A DNA stretch of 64,000 nucleotides from Bradyrhizobium liaoningense (GCF_018130825.1 NZ_JAFCJS010000001.1:930001-994000); one strand, 5' to 3'; positions 1-8,781 are shown, numbered from the stretch's first letter. The notes: generated by a model not told the origin, from the sequence alone. A program made the numbers and translations.

Positions 1-825
1 CCGAACATGGCCAACCGCCTGCTCGACTTCGTCATCGACCGGGCCGAGGAGCGCCTGCGCCGCCGTCAGGAGAAAGAGACGGCGCGCAAGACCGCCGGCA
101 AGAAGCTGCGCTTGCCCGGCAAGCTCGCCGATTGCACCGATGCCGGCACCGAAGGCTCCGAGCTCTTCATCGTCGAGGGCGACTCGGCAGGCGGCAGCGC
201 CAAGCAGGCGCGCGACCGCAAGACCCAGGCGGTGCTGCCGCTGCGCGGCAAGATCCTCAACGTCGCCTCGGCGGGCAAGGACAAGCTGACCGCGAACGCG
301 CAGCTCTCCGATCTCGTGCAGGCGATCGGCTGCGGACAGCTGCTGCACTATCGCGAAGAGGATCTGCGCTATCAGCGCATCATCATCATGACCGACGCCG
401 ACGTCGACGGCGCCCACATCGCTTCGCTCCTGATCACCTTCTTCTACCGGCAGATGCCGCGGCTGATCGACGAAGGCCACCTCTTCCTCGCGGTGCCGCC
501 GCTCTACAAGCTGACCCACGGCTCCAAGTCGGTCTACGCCCGCGACGACGCGCACAAGGAGGCGCTGCTCAAGAGCGCGTTCAACGCCAACGCCAAGGTC
601 GAGGTGAACCGCTTCAAAGGTCTCGGCGAGATGATGCCGGCGCAGCTCAAGGAAACCACCATGGATCCGAGCAAGCGGACGCTGCTCAAGGTGGTGCTGC
701 TCGCCGACGACCGCGACACGACAGCGGATTCGGTGGAGCGGCTGATGGGCACCAAGGCCGAAGCGCGCTTCGCCTTCATCTCGGACAAGGCCGAATTTGC
801 CAGCGAGGAGCTGCTCGACGTCTGA
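1..825 (+). CDS. parE: DNA topoisomerase IV subunit B, 3' part
   Basis: This is the C-terminal part of ParE, the ATPase/TOPRIM subunit of topoisomerase IV, which decatenates daughter chromosomes together with ParC. The reading frame is open from base 1, so the gene begins outside the window. The visible 274 residues contain the TOPRIM domain: the acidic EGDSAGG motif (about residue 57), the PLRGKILN motif, and the metal-binding DADVDG. The C-terminal type II topoisomerase motif [11 protein letters not shown] follows. The short tail after KGLGEM, and the absence of the roughly 170-residue insert seen in many GyrB proteins, favour ParE over GyrB. The gene ends at TGA and is followed closely by an intrinsic terminator. 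Confidence 0.93.
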   Translation, partial: PNMANRLLDFVIDRAEERLRRRQEKETARKTAGKKLRLPGKLADCTDAGTEGSELFIVEGDSAGGSAKQARDRKTQAVLPLRGKILNVASAGKDKLTANAQLSDLVQAIGCGQLLHYREEDLRYQRIIIMTDADVDGAHIASLLITFFYRQMPRLIDEGHLFLAVPPLYKLTHGSKSVYARDDAHKEALLKSAFNANAKVEVNRFKGLGEMMPAQLKETTMDPSKRTLLKVVLLADDRDTTADSVERLMGTKAEARFAFISDKAEFASEELLDV

Positions 826-842
826 CGTCGTACGCTCCCGTC

Positions 843-880
843 AAAAAAGCCCCCGGCTCCGTCAGGACCGGGGGCTTTCT
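843..880 (+). terminator. Rho-independent terminator after parE
   Basis: Perfect 11-bp arms AAAGCCCCCGG (846-856) and CCGGGGGCTTT (868-878) enclose an 11-nt loop. The stem ends in T residues on the + strand and is preceded by an A run, so it could also work leftward. It lies 20 bp after the parE stop. Confidence 0.85.
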
Positions 881-1229
881 TCATATGGGAGGCGATACCG
901 CGCCCCCCCGGCGATTCCTGCCGAAGCGCGACTCGGCCAGCGACTCAGCGGCATCAAGGCCGAGGCAGGATTGCCTCCGTTTCGGACAAAACCGAATTTG
1001 CTAACGAAAACTTACCCGCCACCGGAATTCGAATATCAATCTAACATACTGATATTGTTTAACTATCAGAACACTCGGCGCTACCGCCTTTTAGCCTGAT
1101 CAGCGGGCGTTTTCCGGCAACTGTGCCTGCCCTGCAACAGCATTTGGGCAGGAAACGTCTATAGTCCGGGCATCAGATGACACGGACTTCAGTGCGCTCG
1201 CGCCTGCTACCAAGGTTGGGGATTTTATC
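881..1229. other. Intergenic region before the first porin-like gene
   Basis: No gene is supported here. Positions about 1000-1090 are markedly AT-rich for this genome. They contain an interrupted inverted repeat, AATATCA (1032-1038) and TGATATT (1050-1056), 18 bp centre to centre. The region probably holds the promoter and regulatory sites of the downstream outer-membrane protein gene; no clear -35/-10 pair could be assigned. Confidence 0.4.
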
Positions 1230-2012
1230 ATGAAGAAGATTTTGCTGGCTCTGACCGCGGTTGCGGCGATGACCGGTTCGGCCTCGGCGGCCGACCTTGC
1301 TGCCCGTCCCTACGTGAAGGCCCCGGTTGCGGCTCCTGTCGCCAACTGGACCGGCTTCTACATCTTCGGCGGCGGCGGCGGCGGACTCTCGGCTTCCGAC
1401 CAACACGTTCAGACCACGGTCGGCGCGATTCCGCTGACCATCGACCAGCGCCAGGGTGGCTCGGGCTGGTTCGGCACCGTCGGTCTCGGCTACGACTGGC
1501 AGTTCAGCGGCACCTGGGTCGCCGGCGTGTTCGCTGACGGTCAGTTCGGCAGCATCCGCGCCACCGTGCAGGATCCGACCCTCGGCATCACTGGCAACCA
1601 GAAGCTGGAAGACTCTTGGGCCGCTGGTGTTCGCCTCGGCTGGCTGGTCGCCCCGAACGTTCTCTCCTACGTCAACGGCGGTTACTCCGGCGCTCACTTC
1701 GGCCAGACCAACTTCATGACCCTGGCTGGCGTTCCCGCCGGTGTCCATCTCAACAGCTACAACCGCAACGGCTGGTTCATCGGCGGCGGCGTCGAGAACA
1801 ACCTGAACATCTTCGGCATCTCCTCGCCCGGCTGGTTCATGAAGACCGAGTATCGTTCGGCCTTCTACAACGCCAAGACCCAGGACATCCTGACCGACGT
1901 TGGCAATCTCCAGGTCGGCAACAGCATCCGCGCCAACACCTGGAACCAGACGATCTCGACTTCGCTGGTCTACCGCTTCAACTGGACCGGTCCGGTCGTC
2001 GCCAAGTACTGA
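1230..2012 (+). CDS. Outer-membrane beta-barrel protein (Omp25/31-like)
   Basis: A 260-residue small outer-membrane barrel of the OMP_b-brl / Omp31 type found in multiple copies in rhizobia. Residues 1-20 are a signal peptide ending ASA|A. The mature N-terminus, with AARPYVKAP and then NWTGFYIFGGGGGG, is the standard start of the family. Alternating amphipathic strands follow, and the chain ends YRFNWTGPVVAKY, a C-terminal barrel strand with an aromatic last residue. ATG at 1230 is the only start that leaves an intact signal peptide. A dedicated terminator follows. It is paralogous to the genes at 2282 and 4526 and probably has a structural or permeability role; no specific ligand can be inferred. 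Confidence 0.85.
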   Translation: MKKILLALTAVAAMTGSASAADLAARPYVKAPVAAPVANWTGFYIFGGGGGGLSASDQHVQTTVGAIPLTIDQRQGGSGWFGTVGLGYDWQFSGTWVAGVFADGQFGSIRATVQDPTLGITGNQKLEDSWAAGVRLGWLVAPNVLSYVNGGYSGAHFGQTNFMTLAGVPAGVHLNSYNRNGWFIGGGVENNLNIFGISSPGWFMKTEYRSAFYNAKTQDILTDVGNLQVGNSIRANTWNQTISTSLVYRFNWTGPVVAKY

Positions 2013-2049
2013 GCCACCAAGTCCTGATCCGAACGCAAGTTCAGACGTC

Positions 2050-2075
2050 AAAGCCCCGGCATCGTCCGGGGCTTT
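2050..2075 (+). terminator. Rho-independent terminator
   Basis: Arms AAAGCCCCGG (2050-2059) and CCGGGGCTTT (2066-2075) enclose a 6-nt loop, followed by TTTTTC. The same sequence with one loop change ends the next barrel gene. Confidence 0.88.
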
Positions 2076-2281
2076 TTCGTTTTTGACGGTGGCCTTCCGC
2101 TCGCTGTTGGACGGCGATGTCGTGTGGCGCCGTGAAATGGCGCCACAATACACCCCCAGTCTTGTTGCCCCGTTCAATCAATTTCAGATTGTGTCCCTCC
2201 GGTTACAGCCATAAGCACGTTGGCGACATACGGTTCCCGCACAGACGGAATCGAACGGGCGTTCAAAAGGCTGAACTGGAA

Positions 2282-3088
2282 ATGCAGAATAACATCAAGA
2301 CGATCGTACTCGCGTTGACGACGGTCACAGCGATGACGGGCGCGGCTTCGGCCGCTGATCTGGGGGCTCGCCCCTACACCAAGGCTCCGATTGCCGCCGC
2401 ACCGGTGGTGAACTGGACCGGCTGCTACATCGGCGCCGGCGGCGGCGGTGCCATGACCAACAACGACCATAACGAGACCTACGGTCCCACAACGTTCTCG
2501 CCCATTGCGAGCAACGCCAGTGTCACATCGGGTGCACGGGGATGGTTCGGCACGGTGCAGGTAGGGTGCGATTACCAGCTTCAGAACTGGGTGGTTGGCG
2601 CGTTCGCAGACTATGACTTCATGGACGTGAAAGGCGATATCGGCATCGACGGTATTCTCGTCCCGCGCTCGACCGGAAGCCAGAAGCAGGATCAGCAGTG
2701 GGCCGTCGGCGCCCGTGCAGGCTATCTCATCGCCCCGCAATTGCTGACCTACGTGTCGGCCGGTTACACGCAAGCGCACTGGAAGAGCACCGCTCTGACC
2801 TCTCTCGCCTTTCCTGGGGGAACCGCAAGCCTGGGTGGAGCGACCAAAGGGGGCTGGTTCATCGGCGCAGGCGACGAATACGCTCTGACGGGCTTCCTGC
2901 CCGGCCTGTTCTGGAAGACCGAGTATCGTTATTCCGAATTCGACCGCGCCGATGTGGTCATCAACTATACCGGCTTTGGCGGCCCGGCCACCGGCTTTGG
3001 CGAGACCCAGAAATTCCGCGAGCACAGCGTTCGCAGCGAGCTCGTCTATCGCTTCAACTGGGGCGCTCCGCTGGTCGCGAAGTACTGA
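2282..3088 (+). CDS. Outer-membrane beta-barrel protein (Omp25/31-like), second copy
   Basis: This 268-residue paralogue of the preceding gene has the same architecture. A signal peptide ending ASA|A (about residue 24) precedes LGARPYTKAP, then NWTGCYIGAGGGG, amphipathic strands, and a terminal YRFNWGAPLVAKY. The frame is open upstream to 2117, but the start at 2282 (MQNNIKTIVLAL) places the signal peptide at the N-terminus, so it is preferred. Unlike the first copy it has several Cys residues in the mature part (GCYIG, GCDYQ). The 270-bp space between the two genes probably carries its own promoter. The order barrel-terminator-barrel-terminator suggests an old tandem duplication. Confidence 0.83.
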   Translation: MQNNIKTIVLALTTVTAMTGAASAADLGARPYTKAPIAAAPVVNWTGCYIGAGGGGAMTNNDHNETYGPTTFSPIASNASVTSGARGWFGTVQVGCDYQLQNWVVGAFADYDFMDVKGDIGIDGILVPRSTGSQKQDQQWAVGARAGYLIAPQLLTYVSAGYTQAHWKSTALTSLAFPGGTASLGGATKGGWFIGAGDEYALTGFLPGLFWKTEYRYSEFDRADVVINYTGFGGPATGFGETQKFREHSVRSELVYRFNWGAPLVAKY

Positions 3089-3111
3089 TCGCAGCCAACG
3101 TCTCGAATGTC

Positions 3112-3140
3112 AAAGCCCCGGCATCGCCCGGGGCTTTTTC
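3112..3140 (+). terminator. Rho-independent terminator
   Basis: Arms AAAGCCCCGG (3112-3121) and CCGGGGCTTT (3128-3137) are followed by TTC. It is almost identical to the terminator at 2050-2075, including flanking bases (TCAAAG... and ...TTTTTCGTT). Confidence 0.87.
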
Positions 3141-3153
3141 GTTGTGGGGTGCA

Positions 3154-3319
3154 TTAGCGCACGACGCTCGCCTTCGGCGTCCCATACGCGCCGGCGAGCC
3201 GGGCCTCGATCGCGGCCGAGTCGGCATCGGTGATCGCCTCACTCCGTGCATCGCGAAAGGCCATGGCTTCCGCCCGGGAGATGCCGAATCGCCCCGTGCC
3301 AATGCTTGCGCACGGACAT
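3154..3319 (-). pseudogene. Small 54-residue ORF interrupted by a one-base frameshift
   Basis: Reading leftward from ATG at 3319, with a strong GGAGGA ribosome-binding site just upstream, the frame begins MSVRKHWHG and then runs out of phase. Removing one G from the GGGG run (CCCC at 3292-3295 on the + strand) gives an uninterrupted 54-residue product, ending TPKASVVR at TAA 3154-3156. Its middle part (ISRAEAMAFRDARSEAI) is charged and helical. The product is not recognised. Either the gene is a fresh pseudogene or the homopolymer holds an assembly indel. Without correction the frame gives only MSVRKHWHG plus 17 unrelated residues. Confidence 0.4.
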
Positions 3320-3455
3320 GCGTCCTCCTTCAGCCTTGCAGCTGCGGCCCATTGTATCCGAACCGAAGCTACGGCTAGTCTGGCCTAAGTTTTCGTGACT
3401 GCGGCGATCTTTGATGCCGTGGACCACGACAGAAGCAGACCGACGGGAGGAATGC

Positions 3456-3641
3456 ATGCGCAGATTTCTGCTTGTAGCAGGCCTGTTCGCGCTCGCCGTC
3501 GGGCTGCTCTGGATCGGACAGGGCACGGGCACGGTGCCCTGGCCGCGATCGAGCTTCATGGTCAACCAGTTGCAATGGGCCGGCTATGGCGCAGCCATGG
3601 CCGGCTTCGGGCTGGTGCTGATCTGGCAGAGCAACCAATAG
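3456..3641 (+). CDS. Small two-helix membrane protein, function unknown
   Basis: A 61-residue protein beginning MRRFLLVAGLFALAVG at ATG 3456, preceded by GGGAGGAA at good spacing. The frame is open 45 bases earlier, but the ribosome-binding site fixes this start. Two hydrophobic segments (about residues 4-20 and 38-56) flank a short loop with GTGTVPWPRSSFMV. It is probably a cytoplasmic-membrane protein conserved as a hypothetical in rhizobia. The next gene starts 20 bp downstream, so the two may be co-transcribed. No enzymatic motif is visible. Confidence 0.7.
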   Translation: MRRFLLVAGLFALAVGLLWIGQGTGTVPWPRSSFMVNQLQWAGYGAAMAGFGLVLIWQSNQ

Positions 3642-3661
3642 AAGAAACCAGGGAATACAGC

Positions 3662-4432
3662 ATGACATCCAACCGGTTCGATCTTCGCGGCAAGGTCGCG
3701 ATCGTCACAGGCGGCAATGGCGGCATCGGGCTTGGCCTCGCGCACGGACTTGCCGACGCAGGCGCCAATATCGCCGTGGTCGGACGCAACGAAACCAAGT
3801 CGGCCGCGGCCGTTGCCGATCTCAAGCAGCGCGGCGTGCAGGCGATTGCGGTCGCCACCGACGTGACCGACAAGGCGGCAGTCGCCGCCATGATCGATCG
3901 CGTCGTCAAGGAATTCGGCCGCATCGACATTCTCATCAACAATGCCGGCATGAGCATCCGCAAGCCGCCGCACGAGCTCGAGCTCGACGAGTGGAACAAG
4001 GTGATCGACACCAACCTCACCAGCGCCTTCGTGTGCTCGAAGCTGGCCTATCCGGCGCTGAAGGCGTCCGGCAACGGCAAGGTGATCAATATCGGCTCGA
4101 TGATGTCGATCTTCGGCGCGAGCTTTGCGACTGCCTATGCGGCGAGCAAGGGCGGCATCGTGCAGTACACGCGTGCCTGCGCCAATGCCTGGGCACCCGA
4201 CAACATCCAGGTCAACGCCATCCTGCCGGGCTGGATCGACACCGACCTCACCCGCGGCGCGCGGCAGCAGGTGGCGGGATTGCACGAGCGGGTTCTGGCA
4301 CGCACGCCTGCAGGCCGCTGGGGCGACATTGATGACTTCGCCGGCATCGCGGTGTTCCTCGCCTCGCCGGCGTCCAATTTCGTCACGGGCACCGCGATCC
4401 CGGTCGATGGCGGGTTCTCGGTGATGGCCTGA
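3662..4432 (+). CDS. Short-chain dehydrogenase/reductase (SDR)
   Basis: A 256-residue classical SDR oxidoreductase. The Rossmann cofactor motif TGGNGGIG is near residue 16 and NNAG near residue 94. The catalytic Ser is in the GSMMS stretch, followed by the AYAASKGG Tyr-Lys pair. A PG-type motif (LPGWIDTDL) and the C-terminal VDGGFSVMA are characteristic of FabG/glucose-dehydrogenase-like members. The N-terminal basic/Asn pattern after strand 2 (VGRNETK) suggests NADP(H). The start is set by ATG 3662, 20 bp after the small membrane protein. The substrate cannot be deduced from the sequence. Confidence 0.88.
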   Translation: MTSNRFDLRGKVAIVTGGNGGIGLGLAHGLADAGANIAVVGRNETKSAAAVADLKQRGVQAIAVATDVTDKAAVAAMIDRVVKEFGRIDILINNAGMSIRKPPHELELDEWNKVIDTNLTSAFVCSKLAYPALKASGNGKVINIGSMMSIFGASFATAYAASKGGIVQYTRACANAWAPDNIQVNAILPGWIDTDLTRGARQQVAGLHERVLARTPAGRWGDIDDFAGIAVFLASPASNFVTGTAIPVDGGFSVMA

Positions 4433-4458
4433 GACGCGCGCTCGCTGCACGCAAAAAA

Positions 4459-4483
4459 GAAGCCCCGGCATTGCCGGGGCTTT
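4459..4483. terminator. Bidirectional terminator between convergent genes
   Basis: Inverted arms AAGCCCCGGCA (4460-4470) and TGCCGGGGCTT (4472-4482) have A and T runs on the two sides. The hairpin sits between the rightward SDR gene and the leftward barrel gene and could serve both. Its stem resembles those at 2050 and 3112. Confidence 0.8.
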
Positions 4484-4525
4484 GAATTTGGCAGAGATCG
4501 TCTTCTTTTGCTGATTGGTCGTTGC

Positions 4526-5296
4526 TCAGTAGCGCGCGATGACCGGCGCGTCGAACTTGTAGCTCGCGCGCACGACGGCCCACTGGATGTCGCGCGGCTT
4601 GGCATCGAAGGTGTAGTTACCGGAGGTGCCGCCGAGCTGATAGGTCTGGCTGCCGAAGGCAGCGTAATTGTATTCGAGGCCGACGATCCAGTTGCGGGTG
4701 ACGCCGTACTCCCAGCCGGCGCCGACGGTCCAGCCATTGGCCCAGTGAGTCTGACCGCCCGAGCCCGTGGACGGGTTCGCGACGTTGTCGACTACCGACA
4801 GGCGATTGTTCACGCCGGCATAGCCGCCCTTGATGTAGAAGAGATTGTTCTGCACGGCGAAGCCGGCGCGGCCGACCACGGTCGCGAGCACGTTGGCGCG
4901 CCAGGAGAAGACGTCGTCACCCGCGCCGAACGCGGTGTTCGTGAACGAGCCCTTGTTGTCGAGGCCGGAGATCGTGCCCTCCATGCCGAACACGTAGTTG
5001 TTGGCCTGCCAGTTGTAGCCGATCTGGGCGCCGCCCATGATGCCGGAGCCGCGCTGACGATAGCCCTCGCCCGGAAGCAAATCGCCGAACGGCGCACCGA
5101 TTCCGTTGTTGATGAACTGCTCGTTGGTCCATGCGCCACCGATGTGGCCGCCGACATAGAAGCCGGTCCAGTTGAACAGCGGCTCGACATAGGCGGGTGC
5201 CTTCGTGTAGCGCGCACCGAGATCGGCGGCGGACGCAGCGCCGGTCGAAACCAGAGCGGTCGTGCAGGCGAAGGCAGCAATCAATTTGTTACGCAT
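4526..5296 (-). CDS. Outer-membrane beta-barrel protein (Omp25/31-like), third copy
   Basis: A 256-residue leftward barrel protein. The chosen start ATG 5296 gives a signal peptide MRNKLIAAFACTTALVS...ASA and then ADLGARYTKAP and FNWTGFYVGGHIGGAW, the family signature. The frame extends 14 codons further, but that would bury the signal peptide. The barrel ends YKFDAPVIARY. It is more distant from the two rightward copies than they are from each other, and lies in inverted orientation. About 145 bp of upstream sequence before the monooxygenase gene holds a short AT-rich patch likely to contain its promoter. Confidence 0.84.
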   Translation of the reverse strand: MRNKLIAAFACTTALVSTGAASAADLGARYTKAPAYVEPLFNWTGFYVGGHIGGAWTNEQFINNGIGAPFGDLLPGEGYRQRGSGIMGGAQIGYNWQANNYVFGMEGTISGLDNKGSFTNTAFGAGDDVFSWRANVLATVVGRAGFAVQNNLFYIKGGYAGVNNRLSVVDNVANPSTGSGGQTHWANGWTVGAGWEYGVTRNWIVGLEYNYAAFGSQTYQLGGTSGNYTFDAKPRDIQWAVVRASYKFDAPVIARY

Positions 5297-5442
5297 GGTA
5301 CACCCCGTGTCCTTTGATGGGCGCACGCTCACACGCAACCCTTACTCAAATTTGAATCAAGAAAGTTAAGACGCCGGATTGGCAAATTGCGGCTCGTGAA
5401 TCCGTCGGCGCTGTTGCGCGCACGCAACGCGCTGCGCGCGAT

Positions 5443-6723
5443 TTAACGCGACATTAGCCCTACCGAATTCGGCGCCGACGATGCCGGTGCCGCTTTCGAC
5501 TGCACATGCTCGGGCCGCACACCGAGCGCGATCAGCCGCGCCGGAATGCCTTGCAGCCAAGGCAGCGCTGTGATGAGGCGCACGATCAGCGGCACCTTCA
5601 GCGGCCGGTCGCCGCCCTGCAGGGCGCCGCTGATGATGTTGTTCTGCACGACCACCTGCATCGCTTGCGTCATTCTCACCGGGAATTCGCGCCGGCGGCG
5701 CACGGCGTCGAGCTCATCCTCGGACGGGCAGCCGCGCTGAAGCTTGTCCGCGACAAGGTTCGCGGTCGCGACCGCATCCTGCACGGCGAGATTGACGCCG
5801 ACGCCGCCGACCGGCGACATCGCGTGCGCGGCATCGCCGATGAGAAGCAGGCCCGGCCGCGTCCAGCGCTTGAGGCGATTGATCGCGACGGTGAGCAGCT
5901 TGACGTCGTCGAAGCTCTTCACGTCGGCGATGCCGGACCGAAGGACCGGCGCCATGCGCACGACCTCGTCGAGCAGCGCCGGCAATCCCCTCGCCTTCAC
6001 CGCCTCGTATTGCCCCTTGGCAATGACATAGGCGCATTGCCAGTAGTCGCCGCGGTCGAAGGTGATCATCATCTTGCCGGGCTCGATGCGCGCAAACAGG
6101 TTCTCGGTCTCGTCCGCCTTGCGGCCGGCGCGGAACCACAGCACGTCCATCGGCGCGCCGATCTCCTCGACCTCGAGGCCGGCGCGCTCGCGCACCGTCG
6201 AATGCCGGCCGTCGCAGGCAATGGTGAGATCGGCCTCGATGTCGATGGCGCCGTCCGGCGTCTTCGCCCGCACGCCGGCGATGGTGTCGCCGTGGCGGAT
6301 CAGATCGACGGCTTCGGTGTTCATCATCACCTTGAGCGAGGCGAAGCGCCGGCCCTCTTCGCGCAGGAAATTCAGGAAGTCCCATTGCGGCATGAAGGCG
6401 ATGAACGGGTACTTGGTGTGCAGCCGGCTGAGATCGGCGATCCGCACCGGCGTGCCGCCGAACAGCCCATCCATCTTCTGCAAGCGTTGATGCGGCAGCT
6501 TCAGGAAGCCGTCGATCAGGCCCAGCTCATCCATCACCTGAAGCGTCGAGGGATGCACGGTGTCGCCGCGAAAGTCGCGGAAGAAGTCCGCGTGCTTCTC
6601 CAGCACCACGACGTCGATGCCGGCACGCCCGAGGAGATAGCCGAGCATCATGCCGGCGGGCCCACCGCCGACGACACAGCACCGGACTTTTACGGAGGAA
6701 CTCGGGTTCAAGGCCGCCCTCAT
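5443..6723 (-). CDS. FAD-dependent monooxygenase (PHBH/UbiH class)
   Basis: A 426-residue class A flavoprotein hydroxylase. The N-terminal dinucleotide-binding motif VVGGGPAGMMLGYLLGRAG (about residues 17-35) leads into VVLEKH. The DG motif is ACDGRHSTVR (about residue 188). The FAD ribityl-binding motif is GDAAHAMSPVGGVGVNLA (about residue 296). These three motifs in this order define the p-hydroxybenzoate hydroxylase fold. Members oxidise aromatic or quinone-precursor substrates with NAD(P)H and O2; the particular substrate is not evident. The gene stands alone, with terminators or unrelated genes on both sides. Confidence 0.85.
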   Translation of the reverse strand: MRAALNPSSSVKVRCCVVGGGPAGMMLGYLLGRAGIDVVVLEKHADFFRDFRGDTVHPSTLQVMDELGLIDGFLKLPHQRLQKMDGLFGGTPVRIADLSRLHTKYPFIAFMPQWDFLNFLREEGRRFASLKVMMNTEAVDLIRHGDTIAGVRAKTPDGAIDIEADLTIACDGRHSTVRERAGLEVEEIGAPMDVLWFRAGRKADETENLFARIEPGKMMITFDRGDYWQCAYVIAKGQYEAVKARGLPALLDEVVRMAPVLRSGIADVKSFDDVKLLTVAINRLKRWTRPGLLLIGDAAHAMSPVGGVGVNLAVQDAVATANLVADKLQRGCPSEDELDAVRRRREFPVRMTQAMQVVVQNNIISGALQGGDRPLKVPLIVRLITALPWLQGIPARLIALGVRPEHVQSKAAPASSAPNSVGLMSR

Positions 6724-6781
6724 TTACGACTTAAGTTTTCTGTGCGGTGCAGCAAGCAGGTTTAATTTGCCGCAGCTGTGA

Positions 6782-7114
6782 ATGCCCGTTAGCGTTGCAG
6801 CAAAGTTCGATTTCTTTCAGGAAATTGCAGTGCAGACGATCCTTATACTGCTCGGCGTGTGGATCTTGATCAACGTGCTATTCGTCGTGATCATGATCCC
6901 GCCGCGTAAGCCGCGGACCCCCGACCCGGGCCCGACCGGCACGCTTGCGACGGTGCCCATCAACCAGAACGGCTATCCGTTCGAAGAGCAGGAGAAGCTC
7001 CTGCTGCGCCACGTCGTCATCTCGATCGCGATGGGCGCGTTCTTCTCGCTGGCGCCGCCGTTGATGGAGGCCGTTGAGTCCATCAAGCGCCTGTTCAGAA
7101 AGCGGCGCGCGTAG
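6782..7114 (+). CDS. Small membrane protein, function unknown
   Basis: A 110-residue protein with a hydrophobic segment at about residues 17-40 (TILILLGVWILINVLFVVIM). A Pro/Arg-rich cytoplasmic-type stretch (PPRKPRTPDPGP) follows, then a second weaker hydrophobic stretch near residues 78-95, and a basic tail KRLFRKRRA. No family was recognised. It is divergent from the monooxygenase gene, with only 58 bp between the two starts, so the promoters must overlap. The gene converges with the caspase-like gene downstream. Confidence 0.6.
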   Translation: MPVSVAAKFDFFQEIAVQTILILLGVWILINVLFVVIMIPPRKPRTPDPGPTGTLATVPINQNGYPFEEQEKLLLRHVVISIAMGAFFSLAPPLMEAVESIKRLFRKRRA

Positions 7115-7147
7115 CGGACGCGCGCTCGACGCCTTCCGCCTGCATCA

Positions 7148-8671
7148 TCAATTGTTGCTGCGGTTCGCCGTGCGAAAACTCTTGATCTCCGACACGCTGC
7201 CATCGCGATAGGTCAGCTCCACCGAGACGAACTGCGTGGCCGGGGCGAGCTTCATGTAGAGCGGCATGCCGGCGGAGATCGCGCTGGGGTCGCGCATGTC
7301 GCAATTGGGCATCTTCAGCACCTGATTGGGCACGGCGGTATCGATGCCAATGCGCACCTCGCGGATCGCGCAGCGATACGAGACGAGATGCGTGTAATAG
7401 ACCAGCAGCCCGTTGAACTCGCGGAATGACAGCCAGCTCGTCGCGGTCATGTCGAGGATCTTGCGCTGGTCGCGGATCAGCGCAGCCTCGGGATCGAATT
7501 TGATCGGGAACGGCCCCTGCATGTCGCCGGACTGATCGACATAGCGCACCTCGATGGTGCCGGCCTGCGCATCCGGCGGCAGCTCGATCGACGGGTTCGG
7601 CATCCGCTTGCGCGTGCGCGGATCGAGCGTGTCGATGAATCCGGTCTCGCGGAAGTCACCATTGCCGGCCATGCGCCAGGAAATGCCGAGCGTCGGATCG
7701 GCAAAGGAGAACACCACGCTCCAGCCGCCGTTATGGCGGGAGAAGCTCGCGATCGGCGCGTTGGTGGTCTCCTCCTTCGGCACGCGCGGCACCGACACCG
7801 GCGGCAGCGCCGCCACCTTCTGCGGCGGCGGATCGGCGGGACGCGCGGCAGCATCCTTCGCGGTGCCGCTGAGGAACACGTCGTCAACCATCTGGTCGAA
7901 ATAAACAGGCACCTGTCTGTGCTTCACGGTATCGGCCATTTCGCTGACGAGACGGCGGGTGCGCTGTGCCACCTGAACCAGGTTCTCGCCGGGCTGCAGC
8001 AGCTCCCTGGCGAAGGTGCGCGTGAACACCGAATTGGGATTGGCGTCGTCATTGGACAGGCGATCGAGCGCGGTCTGGCGGGGACCGGCCGAGAACACCG
8101 AGAACACGCCTTCGGGCAGCTGGACCATCGGCGCGAGCCCGCCGCCGCCGGCGACCGCGCGCGTGCCCGATCGTTCGAACGGATTGTTGCGGCAGGCGTC
8201 GAACACCAGGATCGAGGTCCGCGCCTTCTTGTTCTGGAGACGCTCGACGATGCGGTCGGCCAGGATCGAGGCGTCGCGCACCAGCTCTTCCTGTCCTTCC
8301 GTCGCCGCCGGCACGTCGGTCGGCAGCAGATAGTTCTGGCCCGCGATCTCGAAACCGTGGCCGGCGTAGAAGAAGAACGCGGTGTCGCCCGGCTCGATCG
8401 CCTTGTCGAAGGCCAGGAGCGTCTCGGAAAATGCCAGCCGATTCTGGTTCTCGGCCAGCATCACGGTGAAGCCGAGTTGCCGCAGCGTGTCGCCCATGGT
8501 GCGGGCGTCGTTGACCGCCTTGAGCAGCTTCGGAACGTTCTTGTAATCGTTGTTGCCGACGACCAGCGCGACGCGCTTTTCCGCATGAGCGGGCAGCGCG
8601 ATGCCGCAAGCGCCCGCCACGAGGCTGAGGGCCACCAGAATTCTGAAAAGCCGACGCGTCATCGAAAACAT
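7148..8671 (-). CDS. Secreted caspase-family (C14) protein
   Basis: A 507-residue protein with an N-terminal signal peptide (about residues 5-30, ending AHA) and a caspase p20-like domain (about residues 31-255). It starts with KRVALVVGNNDY. The catalytic dyad is His105 in FYAGHGFE and Cys160 in FDACRNNPF. The C-terminal half (about residues 300-507) is beta-rich and unrelated to peptidases. Bacterial metacaspase-like proteins of this layout are common in Bradyrhizobium and cleave after basic residues in characterised relatives. The substrate is unknown here, and a periplasmic location is inferred from the signal peptide. The start at 8671 is slightly uncertain: ATG 8662 (residue 4) is an alternative, and neither has a strong ribosome-binding site. 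Confidence 0.85.
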   Translation of the reverse strand: MFSMTRRLFRILVALSLVAGACGIALPAHAEKRVALVVGNNDYKNVPKLLKAVNDARTMGDTLRQLGFTVMLAENQNRLAFSETLLAFDKAIEPGDTAFFFYAGHGFEIAGQNYLLPTDVPAATEGQEELVRDASILADRIVERLQNKKARTSILVFDACRNNPFERSGTRAVAGGGGLAPMVQLPEGVFSVFSAGPRQTALDRLSNDDANPNSVFTRTFARELLQPGENLVQVAQRTRRLVSEMADTVKHRQVPVYFDQMVDDVFLSGTAKDAAARPADPPPQKVAALPPVSVPRVPKEETTNAPIASFSRHNGGWSVVFSFADPTLGISWRMAGNGDFRETGFIDTLDPRTRKRMPNPSIELPPDAQAGTIEVRYVDQSGDMQGPFPIKFDPEAALIRDQRKILDMTATSWLSFREFNGLLVYYTHLVSYRCAIREVRIGIDTAVPNQVLKMPNCDMRDPSAISAGMPLYMKLAPATQFVSVELTYRDGSVSEIKSFRTANRSNN

Positions 8672-8781
8672 CCCGTTGGAAGCGGCCTCGTTGATCGGAA
8701 CCCCAGCCGTTGCTGTGATAGTCGGCCCAGCCGCAGCGACGGTTCAACAGCCGCGTCTTCGGTTCCATCGTATGGCCTATG

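Noticed and set aside
2174..3025. 283-codon minus-strand frame across the second barrel gene
   Set aside because: The rightward frame has a signal peptide and barrel pattern; the minus frame has neither.
3395..3661. N-terminal extension of the SDR frame
   Set aside because: It overlaps the small membrane protein in another frame, lacks similarity to SDR enzymes and has a poor start. The Rossmann motif lies at the normal distance from ATG 3662.
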